DNA from: Desulfoluna sp.
Lineage (GTDB): Bacteria > Desulfobacterota > Desulfobacteria > Desulfobacterales > Desulfolunaceae
Length of the DNA stretch: 64,000 bases
Assembly (NCBI RefSeq): GCF_030145185.1
Contig: NZ_JAQYWB010000002.1
Span: forward strand, 62,001 to 126,000
Reading direction: 5' to 3'
Part shown: one piece after another, positions 35,056 to 45,244 of the stretch
How the letters are laid out: every line of letters begins with the position of its first letter
Numbering within the stretch: position 1 is the stretch's first letter
Made by a program: the position numbers and the translations under genes
Notes under the pieces: generated by a model
Seen by the model: only the letters and a program-made list of their open reading frames with translations
Told to the model about the DNA's origin: nothing
Databases searched by the model: none

Positions 35056-36327
35056 TTACTCGTCAAAGTCGCCGTCCGGTCCCTTGTCCGTCGTCATCAA
35101 CGCTGCCCTGGCTCGAATTTTCTCTTCGGTCCACTCGGCCTTGTCCTCGATGACCTTGGCGCTGAAACCGGGGTTGTAGCTCCCTTTTTCGAGAATCTCC
35201 TCGATGCAGAGGCTGCCGGTTCCGGCGGCGTTAAAGACCTCGGTCAGCAGGGTGTAGGTAAACTCTTCCACCCGCTTGGCCATACGATCACGCACCTCGC
35301 GGGACTGGCCCAGGATCTTGTTCTCAAAAGGCAGGTTCAGCTTCTTGAAGTTGCTGCCCTTGATGCCCTTTTCATCGGCGTAGGCCTTCATCTCCACCCA
35401 CAGTTCGTCGGTGAGGCCCTCCCCCTTGATCTTGATCAGGTCTCCGTTTTCGTCCATCACTGCGTTGCCGAACTCGTTGACCTCCATGCCCCAGGAGAGG
35501 AGCTGAAGGGCCGTGGCGACGTTGGCTTTGGTGGTGGAGGTTTTTTCTGCAATATCACGGAGGCGATCGGAGTCGTTGCCGCTGGTACCGTGCTGGGCAC
35601 CATTGACACCGTAAGGGGCCAAGGCATCATGAACGGCCTGGGTCAGCTCGACGTCGATGCCGGTGCCACTGGCTTCGATGCCGTGGGTGGTGCCATTATT
35701 CAAGGCGATCCAATCGGCATGGATGTTGTGAGCGTTCAGCCCCTGAATGAGAAAAAGAGCCTCCTCCGGAGAAGAGAGCCCTTCGGTCCCTTTGATCTCA
35801 CCGACTTCCGTCTCAAGACCGGCCCACTCGGGAATGTAGGGAGCCAGGGCAATATTGGCCAGGAGGTTATCGGCATCGGGCTGATGGGAGGCATCGAGGG
35901 CGATGGAGGTGATGCCCGCCTCAAAGAGGGTCGGAATCTCAACCCTGGCCGCATCCAGGTCGGCCTGGGTCTTGATGGCATAGTGGTCGGCATGAATCGC
36001 CACGGGGACGGTAACGCCCAGCTCATTCATCACCGCATCCACCTGACGGGCCATATTCCAGAGGCTGGTGGGGCAATAGGCATTGGCACCGCCTTCGGAC
36101 TTGGCGATCTCAATGATGATGGCCGCATCGGCACGCTGAGCCGCTGCAAGAACGCCACGGATCACCAGATGACTGCGCCCATTGGCCGCAATGGTCATGG
36201 CGCCACCCTTCTTCTTCATGGCACGATCGATGTAACGACCGCTCACCAGAAGGGCTTTGGAGTTGGGAAAGAGTGTTGCTATCGTGGGGGGACGACCGAT
36301 TTTGAGTGCGCGATCAAAGTCAGACAT
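35056..36327 (-). CDS. fba: Class II fructose-bisphosphate aldolase
   Basis: The product has 423 residues. Metal-binding and catalytic segments of class II aldolases are visible: AIHADHYA (about 111), ETEVGEIKG (about 173), NNGTTHGI (about 214) and NGAQHGTSGN (about 247). It cleaves fructose-1,6-bisphosphate to two triose phosphates, or runs in the gluconeogenic direction in an anaerobe fixing C2 or C1 units. It is longer than the ~345-residue E. coli type, with an extended C terminus. It is monocistronic, with its own terminator. Confidence 0.88.
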   Translation of the reverse strand: MSDFDRALKIGRPPTIATLFPNSKALLVSGRYIDRAMKKKGGAMTIAANGRSHLVIRGVLAAAQRADAAIIIEIAKSEGGANAYCPTSLWNMARQVDAVMNELGVTVPVAIHADHYAIKTQADLDAARVEIPTLFEAGITSIALDASHQPDADNLLANIALAPYIPEWAGLETEVGEIKGTEGLSSPEEALFLIQGLNAHNIHADWIALNNGTTHGIEASGTGIDVELTQAVHDALAPYGVNGAQHGTSGNDSDRLRDIAEKTSTTKANVATALQLLSWGMEVNEFGNAVMDENGDLIKIKGEGLTDELWVEMKAYADEKGIKGSNFKKLNLPFENKILGQSREVRDRMAKRVEEFTYTLLTEVFNAAGTGSLCIEEILEKGSYNPGFSAKVIEDKAEWTEEKIRARAALMTTDKGPDGDFDE

Positions 36328-36722
36328 GATCTCTCTTCTTCTCCTCTATATTAGGGGCAACAAGGCCCCTTTGTCGCGGTTGAAAAACATGGAATAGCCG
36401 ATACTGCGAATCTGTCTGGGCTGGCCCCATTAAACGATATAAAGCGCATCTGCGCTTCCCGGGAGCCGCCGCAAAAAATAAACCGGCTTTTTAATGAACC
36501 CAATATATTTTATTATTGTAAAGGAATTGTAAAGAAAAAAACAGTGGAAGATCACCGACACCCTCTGCTTTTTCCATGCGATATCAAGAAGGTAAATACG
36601 GAGCGCCGCATCTTGACTTTTGGGGGCGGAATGGCTTAGGTTTTTGGGAGAATCCCCGTTTACGGCGGCAGACACCCGGAAAGCCCGCGCACCCGTTCCA
36701 CCCTTCATTCCAGGGAGACCCC
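36328..36722. other. Non-coding region between fba and the MscS-like gene
   Basis: No gene is visible. The AT-rich stretch 36480-36545 stands out from the GC-rich surroundings and probably holds the divergent promoters. No clear -35/-10 pair or hairpin could be assigned. Confidence 0.35.
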
Positions 36723-38405
36723 ATGACACACCCTCTTCGACGTCCTCTGCTCTCCGTTTTTTCACTGCTGATCGCAGGGGGATGCCTCCTCCTGCCGTCC
36801 CCCCTGACGGCCGAGATGACGACACCCGCCGCCATGGAAACCTCCACCCGGAAAATCGACAACCTGACCCGCCTACTCACCACCATCGAGCACGTTAAAA
36901 CAGAGGTCGTGGAGGCCCAAAGCAATCTGTCCAGCCCGGCCTCCCTGGGGAAAGAGTAGTGGTACCGCGTCCGCATTGACCTGCTCACCACCCGACTCAC
37001 CGCCCTGGAGGAGGGCTTTGAACAGCTGGCCACCGGCGTGGAAAAAACAACGAGCACCGCCACCGGCGCGTCAGGCAGCGCCTTTGAGTGGAACAACGAA
37101 CTCAAGGAGCTGCTCGCCCCCCTGCTCATGGAAATCAAACGCATGACGGCCAGACCCCGTGAAATTCAAGGGCTCCGCAGCGTTCTGGAGGGGTATGATG
37201 AGGAACTCACCCGGGTCACCCGCGCCCTGGCCAACGTCACCCGCCTGCAGTCGCACCCAGAGCTGAGCCCCTCCCTGATCCAAGAACTTCGCAGGCTGGC
37301 GGCCAAATGGCAGCATCGCAAGCAGGAGCTCACCTCACTGAAAGGCCTGGCTGAACTGAACCTGGAAGAGAAGGAACAAGGGAAACGCTCCCTTTCCGGC
37401 TCCCTTCAAGACTTCACCCGCCTCTTTTTCAAAAGCCGGGGCCGCAACCTCATCATGGCCCTTGGGGTCCTCTTCGGCACCCTTTTCGCCATGGGAAGGC
37501 TCCGTACCCTCATCGAGACCCGCAGCCGCCTCTACGATCGAGCCCAGACCGTCTATGCCCGGATTTTTGACCTCACCTACATGCTCATGACGGTATCGGC
37601 CGCCCTGCTCGTCACCATGGGGACCCTCTATCTGGTGAGCGACTGGGTTCTGCTCTCCATCCTGCTGATCTTCGTCTTCGGCCTGCTCTGGGCCTCCAAA
37701 GAGGCCATCCCCAAAGTGTGGGGCCAGGTCCGCATGCTCCTCAACCTGGGCGTGGTCCGAGAGGGTGAACGCGTGGTCTACCAAGGCGTCCCCTACAAAG
37801 TCACCACCATCAACCTCTACTCCGAGCTGGAGAACGAGGCCCTCCAGGGAGGCCGGGTGCGCCTGCCGTTAAAGGACCTGTTTACACTGCGCTCCCGCCC
37901 CTGCCACCCGGACGAGCCCTGGTTTCCCACACAGTGCGGGGACTGGGTGCTGCTCGCAGACGGGACCCACGCTGAAGTAACGGTGCAAAGCCCGGAGTAC
38001 ATCGGTCTGCGCCTTCTGGGCGGGGCCACCCGCCACCTTCCCCCCGGCGACTTCCTGAACGTCTCCCCCACCAACCTCTCCCACGGATTCCGCCTGGAAA
38101 CCCGATTCCGCTTGGCCCCCGCCTACCAGGCCGAGGTCGCCACCACCCTTTCGAAACAGCTGGAAGCCAGCCTGACAGACCGCCTCAAAGCCACCGACTG
38201 GCCTTGCCAAGCCCTCTCGGTACTCTACCGACGCACCCTCCCCTCTTTCCTGGAATTATCCGTCCTCGCCGATTTTCCCGGCTCCTGCGCCAAAGACCAC
38301 CCCCTCATCGCCATGGCCCTCGAACAATTCTGCCTGGAGACCGCAGAAACCATGGCCTGGGAACTCCCCTCCCACCGCATGGCCGTGCAGATGGTGCAGG
38401 GGTAG
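36723..38405 (+). pseudogene. MscS-like mechanosensitive channel interrupted by an in-frame TAG
   Basis: One frame of 561 codons runs from the ATG at 36723 (AGGGAG upstream) to TAG at 38403, broken only by TAG at 36957 (codon 79). Before the stop are a signal peptide (about 1-30) and a helical start (residues 31-78). After it the same frame continues without loss: coiled helices, membrane segments near codons 240-260, 282-304 and 306-325, and an MscS-type beta domain (GVVREGERVVYQGVPYKV). The context KE-stop-WYRVRIDLL would be repaired by one C-to-T reversal (CAG, Gln). A downstream GTG at 37038 could restart translation but loses the signal peptide. Read-through, recoding, decay or sequencing error are all possible. 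Confidence 0.78.
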
Positions 38406-38417
38406 GAAAAAGAGCAC

Positions 38418-38725
38418 GCCTCCGGCGGCCAGGGGATAATCCCCTGGACCCCATATGGCGAATGCGCAACGGCTGTCACCACTCAAAGCGCTTTGTATCC
38501 GCATTCGCGTGATTTTCGAGGAAGGGCACCTGCCGTCGCAAAGACATGGGCTGGTCATGTTTCGAAACACACGCAAAGAGTGTCATACCCCACACTTATT
38601 TCGGCCAAAATCAAAACCGTTGTCCACGGGCGCAGCCCGTCAGCGAATGTGACAACCCGAGGCACGAGGGTTGGAGCATTCGCGAACCAGGGGTGCAGGG
38701 GATTTATCCCCTGCCCGCCGGAGGC
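38418..38725. repeat. Interspersed structured repeat, copy E (MITE-like, ~35-base inverted ends)
   Basis: The left end is GCCTCCGGCGG followed by hairpin CCAGGGG-ATAAT-CCCCTGG and ACCCC. The right end is its near-perfect mirror, with CAGGGGATTTATCCCCTG then CCGCCGGAGGC. Interior stems are GCGAATGCG/CGCATTCGC near 38458-38508 and CAACCC/GGGTTG near 38654-38673. It lies between the convergent MscS-like and TrkH/KtrB genes. It shares the termini with copies A-D and F but has a different hairpin sequence. Confidence 0.85.
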
Positions 38726-38739
38726 ACGCCTTTGTTTTT

Positions 38740-40122
38740 TTACCCAATCATGATGTCTTCTTCGGCCCAGCGATTTCGGGGAGCGATGTCGCGACTGATG
38801 GCGATGGCCAGGGCCATGGGGCCGAGGCGGCCCACGAACATCAGGAGGGTGACGCAGAGGCGACCCAGGGTGGAAAGAGTGGGGGTGACGCCCATGGAGA
38901 GACCCACGGTGCCGAAGGCGCTGACACTCTCGAAGAGGAGCTCCAGAAAGCGACCCCGACTCTGGGTATGGGCCAGGCCACCCATCTCGCTGGAGAGAAG
39001 CACCAGGGTTCCGCAGATCACCACGGCAAAGGCCAGCATCATCAAATGAGTCGCTTTTTCCACGCTTTTATCTGGAATGGTTCTGGAAAATGCGGAGACA
39101 TGGGCAGCGCCTCGCAGACGGCTCCGCCCCATGAGAAAGAGGGTGGCAGCGGTGGTGGTTTTCACGCCCCCGCCGCAGGACCCGGGCGAGGCCCCGATAA
39201 ACATGAGGATCATGGAGATAAAAAGGGTGCCGTTGGCCATGGAATCAAAATCAAGGGTATTGAAACCCGCGGTTCTCAGGGTCACCGACTGAAAAAAAGC
39301 AGCCAGCAATTTTTCGGAAAAAGGGAGCCCGCCCAGGGTGTTGTGCCACTCCAGCACCAGGGTCGCCAGGGTACCGAAGAGCAGGAGGACAAAGGAAGCG
39401 GTAACCACCAGGCGGGTGTGGAGGCTGAGCCGTTCCCAGCGCCATCTTCCGGGGCGACATTTCCCCTGGAGTTCGGAGATCACCAGAAACCCCAGGCCGC
39501 CGGCAACAATCAGAAAGGAGACCGTCCCGTTGACCAGAAGATCCCCCCGGAACCGGGTGAGGCTGTCGGGATAGAGGGCAAACCCCGCATTGCAGAAGGC
39601 GCTGATGCTGTGAAACACCGACAGCCAGAGGGCCTGCCCGAGATCAGGGGAACCGGGGTAAAAGCGACAGAAAAGCAGGAGAGCCCCCAGGAATTCCAGG
39701 ATCACGGTCACCTGAACCACGGCTCGCAGGATATCGCTGGGGCTTTTTTTTCCACTGTGGGTAAAGCTGTCCTGAATGATGAGATTTCCGGCAAAGCCCA
39801 CCCGGCCCCGGGCACCTAAGATGATCAGGGTGGAGAGGGTCATGATCCCGAGCCCGCCCAGCTGAATCAGGGCAAGCAGCACCCCCTGCCCGAAGGGGGT
39901 CAGGACCTGCCCCACATCCATCACCGAGAGGCCGGTGACACAGCCCGCCGAGGTGGCCGTGAACAAGGCGTCCACAAAGGAGAGAGAGCCTGTGCGAGAA
40001 GACGCGGGAAGCATCAGCAGCAGAGCGCCGAATGCGATCATGGCCATAAACGAAAAGACGAGAAGGCGCGCGGGCGATTGCCTTCGCATCACGGCACGCC
40101 ATGTAAGGTTGAGTGACTTCAT
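38740..40122 (-). CDS. TrkH/KtrB-type potassium uptake channel subunit
   Basis: The product has 460 residues with about ten membrane helices. Four selectivity-filter regions are visible: ATSAGCVTGLSV (about 58), ISAFCNAGFALYP (about 175), LRTAGFNTLDF (about 290) and SAFGTVGLSMG (about 405), each with the conserved glycine. Length and pattern fit KtrB/TrkH ion-conducting subunits that need a cytoplasmic TrkA/KtrA gating ring. No such gene is adjacent, so the partner must be encoded elsewhere. lon lies just upstream on the same strand. Confidence 0.92.
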   Translation of the reverse strand: MKSLNLTWRAVMRRQSPARLLVFSFMAMIAFGALLLMLPASSRTGSLSFVDALFTATSAGCVTGLSVMDVGQVLTPFGQGVLLALIQLGGLGIMTLSTLIILGARGRVGFAGNLIIQDSFTHSGKKSPSDILRAVVQVTVILEFLGALLLFCRFYPGSPDLGQALWLSVFHSISAFCNAGFALYPDSLTRFRGDLLVNGTVSFLIVAGGLGFLVISELQGKCRPGRWRWERLSLHTRLVVTASFVLLLFGTLATLVLEWHNTLGGLPFSEKLLAAFFQSVTLRTAGFNTLDFDSMANGTLFISMILMFIGASPGSCGGGVKTTTAATLFLMGRSRLRGAAHVSAFSRTIPDKSVEKATHLMMLAFAVVICGTLVLLSSEMGGLAHTQSRGRFLELLFESVSAFGTVGLSMGVTPTLSTLGRLCVTLLMFVGRLGPMALAIAISRDIAPRNRWAEEDIMIG

Positions 40123-40174
40123 CCCCTCTGTTTACCAGAGTGCGGAAATCATGGCAATTGACAGGGCCATCCCG

Positions 40175-42652
40175 TCAAACACGTCGATCCATCGTCTCCC
40201 CCTTCACGGCGGAGGCCATGGCCGGTCGACGGCGTTCCCCGGAGCCGTGACGCTGCTCTGAACGAACCCCCTGGGCCTTGCGACGGCGTTCTTCATCGGC
40301 CCGACGGTCGATGGCCAGCTCCAGCACCTCCACCATGTCCGAGACCAGATGAATGGTCAGCGCCTTCAGGACTTTTTTAGGCAACTCCTCCAGATCTTTC
40401 TCGTTTTGACGGGGCAGAATCACGGTTTTCATGCCCACCCGATGGGCGGCCAGCACCTTCTCCTTGACCCCACCCACGGGCAGCACTTTCCCCCGCAGGG
40501 TGATCTCCCCGGTCATGGCCAGGTTCTTTCGCACCACCCGATTGATCAAAAGAGAGACCAGGGCCGTCATCATGGCCACCCCTGCCGAGGGGCCATCCTT
40601 GGGAATCGCCCCGGCGGGAACGTGCACATGCAGATCAATGGTCCGGAAGATCTCATCGTCGATGCCCAGCGCTCGGCTGTTGCTTCGCACAAAAGAGAGG
40701 GCCGTGCTCACCGACTCCTTCATGACGCTCCCCATCTGACCGGTGAGGTTAAGCCCTTTGTTCCCCTTCATGGCCGTCACTTCGATATAAAGGATTTCTC
40801 CCCCGGCCGGGGTCCAGGCAAGCCCCATCACCACTCCGGGCACGCTGATGCGATCGTTCACGTCATGGGTGTATTTTTCGGTCCCCAGGAATTTCGGGAC
40901 GGTCACGACATTAACGGCCACCTCCTTGGCCTCTTCCTGGGCAATGAGGGTGGCGGCACCCCGACAGACACCGGCGATCTCGCGTTCCAGATTCCGCAAC
41001 CCCGCCTCCCGGGTGTAGCCGGAGATAATTTTCTTTACCGCCCCCTTGGTCAGAGAAAAATTCCCCGCGGACAGCCCGTGGGCCCTGCGCTGCTTGGGGA
41101 TAAGATACCGGTTGGCGATTTTTACTTTCTCATCATCGGTGTACCCCGGAAGTTCCAGCACCTCCATCCGGTCCAGCAGGGCGGGCGGAATCGTGTACAA
41201 GACATTGGCGGTGGTAATAAACATCACATGGGAAAGATCAAAGGCGACATCCAGGTAATGATCGGTGAAGGTGTGATTCTGTTCGGGGTCCAGCACCTCC
41301 AGGAGGGCCGAAGACGGATCCCCTTGAAAGCTGCTGCCAATTTTATCCACCTCGTCGAGCACCACCACAGGATTTCGAGAGCCCACACGCCGAAGCCCCT
41401 GGATAATCCGTCCGGGCAGGGCGCCCACATAGGTCCGGCGATGACCGCGAATCTCGGCCTCGTCCCTCACCCCCCCCACGGCGATGCGGATAAACTCCCG
41501 CCCCATGGCCCGGGCCACGGAACGGCCCAGGGAGGTTTTCCCCGTCCCTGGAGGACCGGCAAAACAGAGAATCGGCCCCTTGGAACTCTGGGTCAGTTTA
41601 CGAACGGCCAGGTATTCAATGATGCGCTTCTTGGGTTTGTCGAGCCCGAAATGGTCATCATCTAACACCTTGCGAGCCCGTGGGATGTCCAGATTGTCCT
41701 GGGTCTCCTTCTGCCAGGGCAGGGAGGTGACCCACTCCAGATAGGTGGTGGCCACGGAATATTCCGATGAGGAGGGGGGCATCCGTGCCAGCCGGGAGAG
41801 CTCCCGCTCCGCCTCTTTTTTCGCCTCTTCGGGCATACCCGTGCCCTCAATTCTGGCCTGGTACTCCGACACTTCGGCGGCAAGATCTCCCTCTTCTCCC
41901 AGTTCCTCCTGCATCGCCTTGATCTGCTGCCGCAGATAGAACTCCTTCTGCTTGTTGCCCATGTCCTCCTTGACCTGGGTCTGAATTCTCGTCCCGATCT
42001 CGAGAATTTCCAGCTGGTAATTCACCAGCTCCGTCACCTTTTGCAGGCGCTCACGGACATCGGCAAGCTCCAGCACCTCCTGCTTCTCATCCAGGCTGAC
42101 GTTGATGGTCGAGGTGATCATATCGGCCAGGGTCCCCGGAGCGGGAATGGAGCGGGCCATCTCCCCCAACTCCTGGGGCAGGGAGGGGGTCAGCTTGATC
42201 ACCTTCTGATACTGGGCCAGGAGATTGGTCGCCAGGGCCCCGGCCTCTTTATCGTCTAAGAGAATATCGGGCACCAGCGTCACCCCAGCGCGCAGATAAG
42301 GCTGGTCCTGGGTGTAGTCACGAATGCTGAACCGCCCCATGCCCTGAACCATCATCTGAATTTTGCCGTCGTCCTCCCGGGCCCTCTTCAGAATCATGGC
42401 CACCGTGCCCACGGTATGAAGCTCCGAGGGAAGATGGCGCCCTTCGTGGCTCTCTTTTCTGGAGAGGAGCAAACCAATCATCCGGCTGCCCCGCATGGCG
42501 TCATCCACCAAGGCCGACGCAGCCCCTTCGGCCAGCTGCAGGGGCAACACCATCTTTGGAAACAGGGAGACATCATACACAGGAAGAATCGAAAGTTCAT
42601 CCGGGATCTCTTCGGGAGCCAGGGTCCCGCTGGAGAGTTCATTAAAGGTCAT
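40175..42652 (-). CDS. lon: ATP-dependent protease Lon
   Basis: The product has 825 residues from the ATG at 42652, which has GGAGG 5 bases upstream; a TTG at 42670 is less likely. Domain order is the N-terminal substrate domain (about 20-215), AAA+ module with [15 protein letters not shown] (about 365) and Walker [11 protein letters not shown], and the C-terminal protease with the Ser-Lys dyad (GPSAGVAM near 690 and [10 protein letters not shown] near 734). It degrades misfolded and regulatory proteins in the cytoplasm. No heat-shock promoter could be assigned. Confidence 0.97.
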   Translation of the reverse strand: MTFNELSSGTLAPEEIPDELSILPVYDVSLFPKMVLPLQLAEGAASALVDDAMRGSRMIGLLLSRKESHEGRHLPSELHTVGTVAMILKRAREDDGKIQMMVQGMGRFSIRDYTQDQPYLRAGVTLVPDILLDDKEAGALATNLLAQYQKVIKLTPSLPQELGEMARSIPAPGTLADMITSTINVSLDEKQEVLELADVRERLQKVTELVNYQLEILEIGTRIQTQVKEDMGNKQKEFYLRQQIKAMQEELGEEGDLAAEVSEYQARIEGTGMPEEAKKEAERELSRLARMPPSSSEYSVATTYLEWVTSLPWQKETQDNLDIPRARKVLDDDHFGLDKPKKRIIEYLAVRKLTQSSKGPILCFAGPPGTGKTSLGRSVARAMGREFIRIAVGGVRDEAEIRGHRRTYVGALPGRIIQGLRRVGSRNPVVVLDEVDKIGSSFQGDPSSALLEVLDPEQNHTFTDHYLDVAFDLSHVMFITTANVLYTIPPALLDRMEVLELPGYTDDEKVKIANRYLIPKQRRAHGLSAGNFSLTKGAVKKIISGYTREAGLRNLEREIAGVCRGAATLIAQEEAKEVAVNVVTVPKFLGTEKYTHDVNDRISVPGVVMGLAWTPAGGEILYIEVTAMKGNKGLNLTGQMGSVMKESVSTALSFVRSNSRALGIDDEIFRTIDLHVHVPAGAIPKDGPSAGVAMMTALVSLLINRVVRKNLAMTGEITLRGKVLPVGGVKEKVLAAHRVGMKTVILPRQNEKDLEELPKKVLKALTIHLVSDMVEVLELAIDRRADEERRRKAQGVRSEQRHGSGERRRPAMASAVKGETMDRRV

Positions 42653-42956
42653 GGTCGCCTCCGAAGTCAAACACAGGGCAAAATCCCCTGTGGGGTGTGG
42701 ATGCCAGGCCGGGAAGTGAGGCCGTCCCGGCGGAGAGTTTTACTACGGGGTATGGTGTGCATATTGGGGTGGGTGTGCTATAACGCTCGAAGAAGAAGAT
42801 GAAAAAGCGTGGTCAGGTTTCTGAACGTTGTTGGCAGGTCTGCCGGGTCACGGGCGCGATGCCGTCATCGACCGTTTTTTGATGAGGCAGGCTGCCGCGA
42901 GAGCCGCTTTAACGCTTTAATAAGTACCACGACCCTTGGATTGATGTAAAGGAAAG
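42653..42956. other. Non-coding region between divergent lon and MFS gene
   Basis: No gene is visible. The region must hold both promoters, but no convincing -35/-10 pair, sigma-32 element or hairpin was found by eye. Confidence 0.3.
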
Positions 42957-44144
42957 ATGGACCCAACCCCTCGCAACATAAGCACAATCCCCCACGGAAG
43001 GGTCCGCCCCGCCACCATCCTCTCCATCCACTATTTCCTTTACTTCGGGATGATGGGGCTCTTCCTGCCCTACTTCAACCTCCTCTGCCACCGGATTGGC
43101 CTGTCAGGCTTTGAAATAGGAGTCCTAAACTCCACTCGCACCGTCGTCATGGTCCTCTTCTCTCTCTTCTGGGGTGCTCTGGCCGACCGCCTGGCCCTGA
43201 GACGACCCGTCTTCATCGCCACCGCCTTTCTCAGCGCCGCCGCCTGGGGAGGCTATCTCCTCACCGAGGCCTTCCTCCCCATGCTGGCCGTCACCGTGGT
43301 CTATGCCCTCTTCTTTGGTCCTGTGATCCCCTTCCTCGAGACCTTTACCATGGAAGCCCTCGGCCGCAACAACGGAGACCAGAACGGCTACGGGCACATC
43401 CGGGCCTGGGGATCCTTAAGCTTCATCGGGGTCGTGCTGATCATGGGAAAGCTCGTTGAGGTGACCTCCATTCGCCTGGTGGTCCCCCTGATCCTCCTGG
43501 CGTCCCTCCTGCTGGCCCTCTGCTCCCTGGCCATGCCAAAAGACTTATCTACACAAAAGCGGAGCCAGACCTCCGATATCCGCAGTCTTTTCAACCGCCG
43601 GGTTCTTGTTTTTCTTCTGGCCAATTTTCTCATGCTGGCCGGGCACGGAACGTACTACGGGTTCTTCTCCATTCACCTGGCGTCCCTGGGGTATGGCTCC
43701 GGCTTCATCGGCCTGGCCTGGGCGTTGGCCAGCCTGGCGGAACTGGCGGTGATGATGGGCTCTGCCCGCATCTTCAAAACCCTTCCCATCGACCGGGCCC
43801 TTTTTCTCGCCTGTCTGGTGGCGGCGATCCGGTGGGTGATGCTCTTCTTCTTCACCTCCCGAGAGGCCATTCTTCTCTCCCAGCTTCTCCACGCCGCGAC
43901 CTATGGGCTCTTTCACATCGCCTGCATTCTTTACATGGACCAACTCTCCACCCCCTCCACCCGTACCGTGGCCCAGGTGGCCAACAACGCCGTCTCTTAC
44001 GGCCTGGGCTTAATGACCGGCTTCCTGGTCAACGGATGGCTCTATGATCGATACGGGGCTCTTCTCTTTCTCATGAGCGCAGGGATCTCCCTTTGCGGGG
44101 CGGCCCTGATCCTTCAGACCATCACCTCCAGACCCCGCTCCTGA
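42957..44144 (+). CDS. MFS transporter, HcaT/MFS_1-like family
   Basis: The product has 395 residues with twelve predicted membrane helices. SIHYFLYFGMMGLFLPYFNL in helix 1 and the loop LFWGALADRLALRRP after helix 2 are typical of the MFS_1-like group, which includes phenylpropionate and nucleoside permeases. Substrate is unknown. The ATG follows GTAAAGGAAAG. It is transcribed alone, with 500 bases of non-coding DNA downstream. Confidence 0.85.
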   Translation: MDPTPRNISTIPHGRVRPATILSIHYFLYFGMMGLFLPYFNLLCHRIGLSGFEIGVLNSTRTVVMVLFSLFWGALADRLALRRPVFIATAFLSAAAWGGYLLTEAFLPMLAVTVVYALFFGPVIPFLETFTMEALGRNNGDQNGYGHIRAWGSLSFIGVVLIMGKLVEVTSIRLVVPLILLASLLLALCSLAMPKDLSTQKRSQTSDIRSLFNRRVLVFLLANFLMLAGHGTYYGFFSIHLASLGYGSGFIGLAWALASLAELAVMMGSARIFKTLPIDRALFLACLVAAIRWVMLFFFTSREAILLSQLLHAATYGLFHIACILYMDQLSTPSTRTVAQVANNAVSYGLGLMTGFLVNGWLYDRYGALLFLMSAGISLCGAALILQTITSRPRS

Positions 44145-44645
44145 GTGAAACGACAGGTACCCGTCATAGACGAGGCCTGCCCCCAAGCGTCAATGCCTAC
44201 TTACACTCCTCCTTAGTTTACCCTCAACGGCCTGTTTTACCCCACCATTCTGGTATAGATTGGAGACAAACCTCGGGCTCACTCAGGCCGTTCAAAACGG
44301 CTGACAGGGAATAAAAACAGGACTTTCAAACACGGATCAACAGTGCTGAGGTACCATCACTCTCAAAACAATGTACAGAGCGTATTTTTTACTCGAAAAA
44401 TGTACTGGTGGTAAAAAAAACATGCCCGTGATCCCCCCCCGGCAACTCGCCCTAAATAGTCACGATGACAGTAAGTATAAGCGTGCAGGCATAATTCCTG
44501 ACCGCGGGTCAAAGAAAAAACAATAATTTCACTATTGAAAAGCCCAAAATATTTTTTTATATCCGTTTTTTACCCAGTTTTTCATACGAGTGGAAAATTT
44601 TGGCAGGCGTTTTGAATTTTTTACTCACAGAGGGGATAAAATATC
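44145..44645. other. 501-base AT-rich region between MFS gene and XRE regulator
   Basis: No gene is visible. The region is clearly more AT-rich than its surroundings. An imperfect hairpin around 44373-44405 pairs GTACA with TGTAC and TTTTT with AAAAA. The XRE promoter candidate lies at 44535-44563. Confidence 0.4.
44535..44563 (+). promoter_or_regulatory. Promoter candidate of the XRE regulator
   Basis: TTGAAA (44535-44540) and TATATC (44558-44563) are 17 bases apart, giving a leader of about 75 bases before the ATG at 44646. Pattern evidence only. Confidence 0.55.
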
Positions 44646-45056
44646 ATGGAAAATGACGCAGGCAAAGGGAAACAGGTTGTAAAGTCCATCGGCAAGGCCA
44701 TGCAGTTCTGGCGCAAACTTGAAGGACACGACCAGAAAGACTTTTCTGAGGTGATCGGTACCTCTCGCTCTTATGTGGCCAAGCTGGAAAACGGGCACGT
44801 GGGCGTCTCCATCAACCGCATTGCAGAAATTGCAGAAGCGCTCGGCATCTCGCCCTATACCCTGATGCGAGGCGTACCTGAAAAAGAGGAGCTGGAAGCC
44901 CTCCTCGACCTCTACACCGACGATGACCTGCGGGTCACCAAGTCGGAGATGGAAGACCTCTTCTGCGAACGGCTCCGAAACCACAGAGTGCCCAGGGAGT
45001 ATTATATCCACCTCCTGGAACTCTTCCGATCGGGCAAATACAACAGGGTCGCTTAA
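44646..45056 (+). CDS. XRE-family transcriptional regulator
   Basis: The product has 136 residues. A helix-turn-helix domain (about 12-70) contains AMQFWRKLEGHDQKDFSEVI and GTSRSYVAKLENGHVGVS, the recognition-helix layout of Cro/CI-type regulators. An acidic helical C-terminal part (about 75-136) may be for dimerisation or ligand binding. The start follows AGAGGGGATAAAATATC, with a GAGG ribosome-binding site. A terminator follows, so it is monocistronic. Its targets are unknown. Confidence 0.88.
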   Translation: MENDAGKGKQVVKSIGKAMQFWRKLEGHDQKDFSEVIGTSRSYVAKLENGHVGVSINRIAEIAEALGISPYTLMRGVPEKEELEALLDLYTDDDLRVTKSEMEDLFCERLRNHRVPREYYIHLLELFRSGKYNRVA

Positions 45057-45081
45057 GACCTCCCTGGCGTAGGCTCTACAC

Positions 45082-45115
45082 AACCCCTCGCAGTAAGCGC
45101 TGCTGCCGGGGTTTT
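45082..45115 (+). terminator. Terminator after XRE regulator
   Basis: AACCCC pairs with GGGGTT, with an inner GCAG/CTGC stem, followed by TTTTG. Confidence 0.65.
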
Positions 45116-45244
45116 GTATTCGGAAAAGGGCGTGAGGGTCACCGGCATCCGTGGCGACCCTTGAACACGCCCGAGACATAGGGAAAGGACGCCCACACCG
45201 GGGCGGATTCAATCCACCCGGAAAACTGTGGCGCCCAACCCTAG

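Noticed and set aside
34981-36354. 457-codon plus-strand open frame
   Set aside because: Antisense to the class II aldolase; its start lies in the aldolase terminator.
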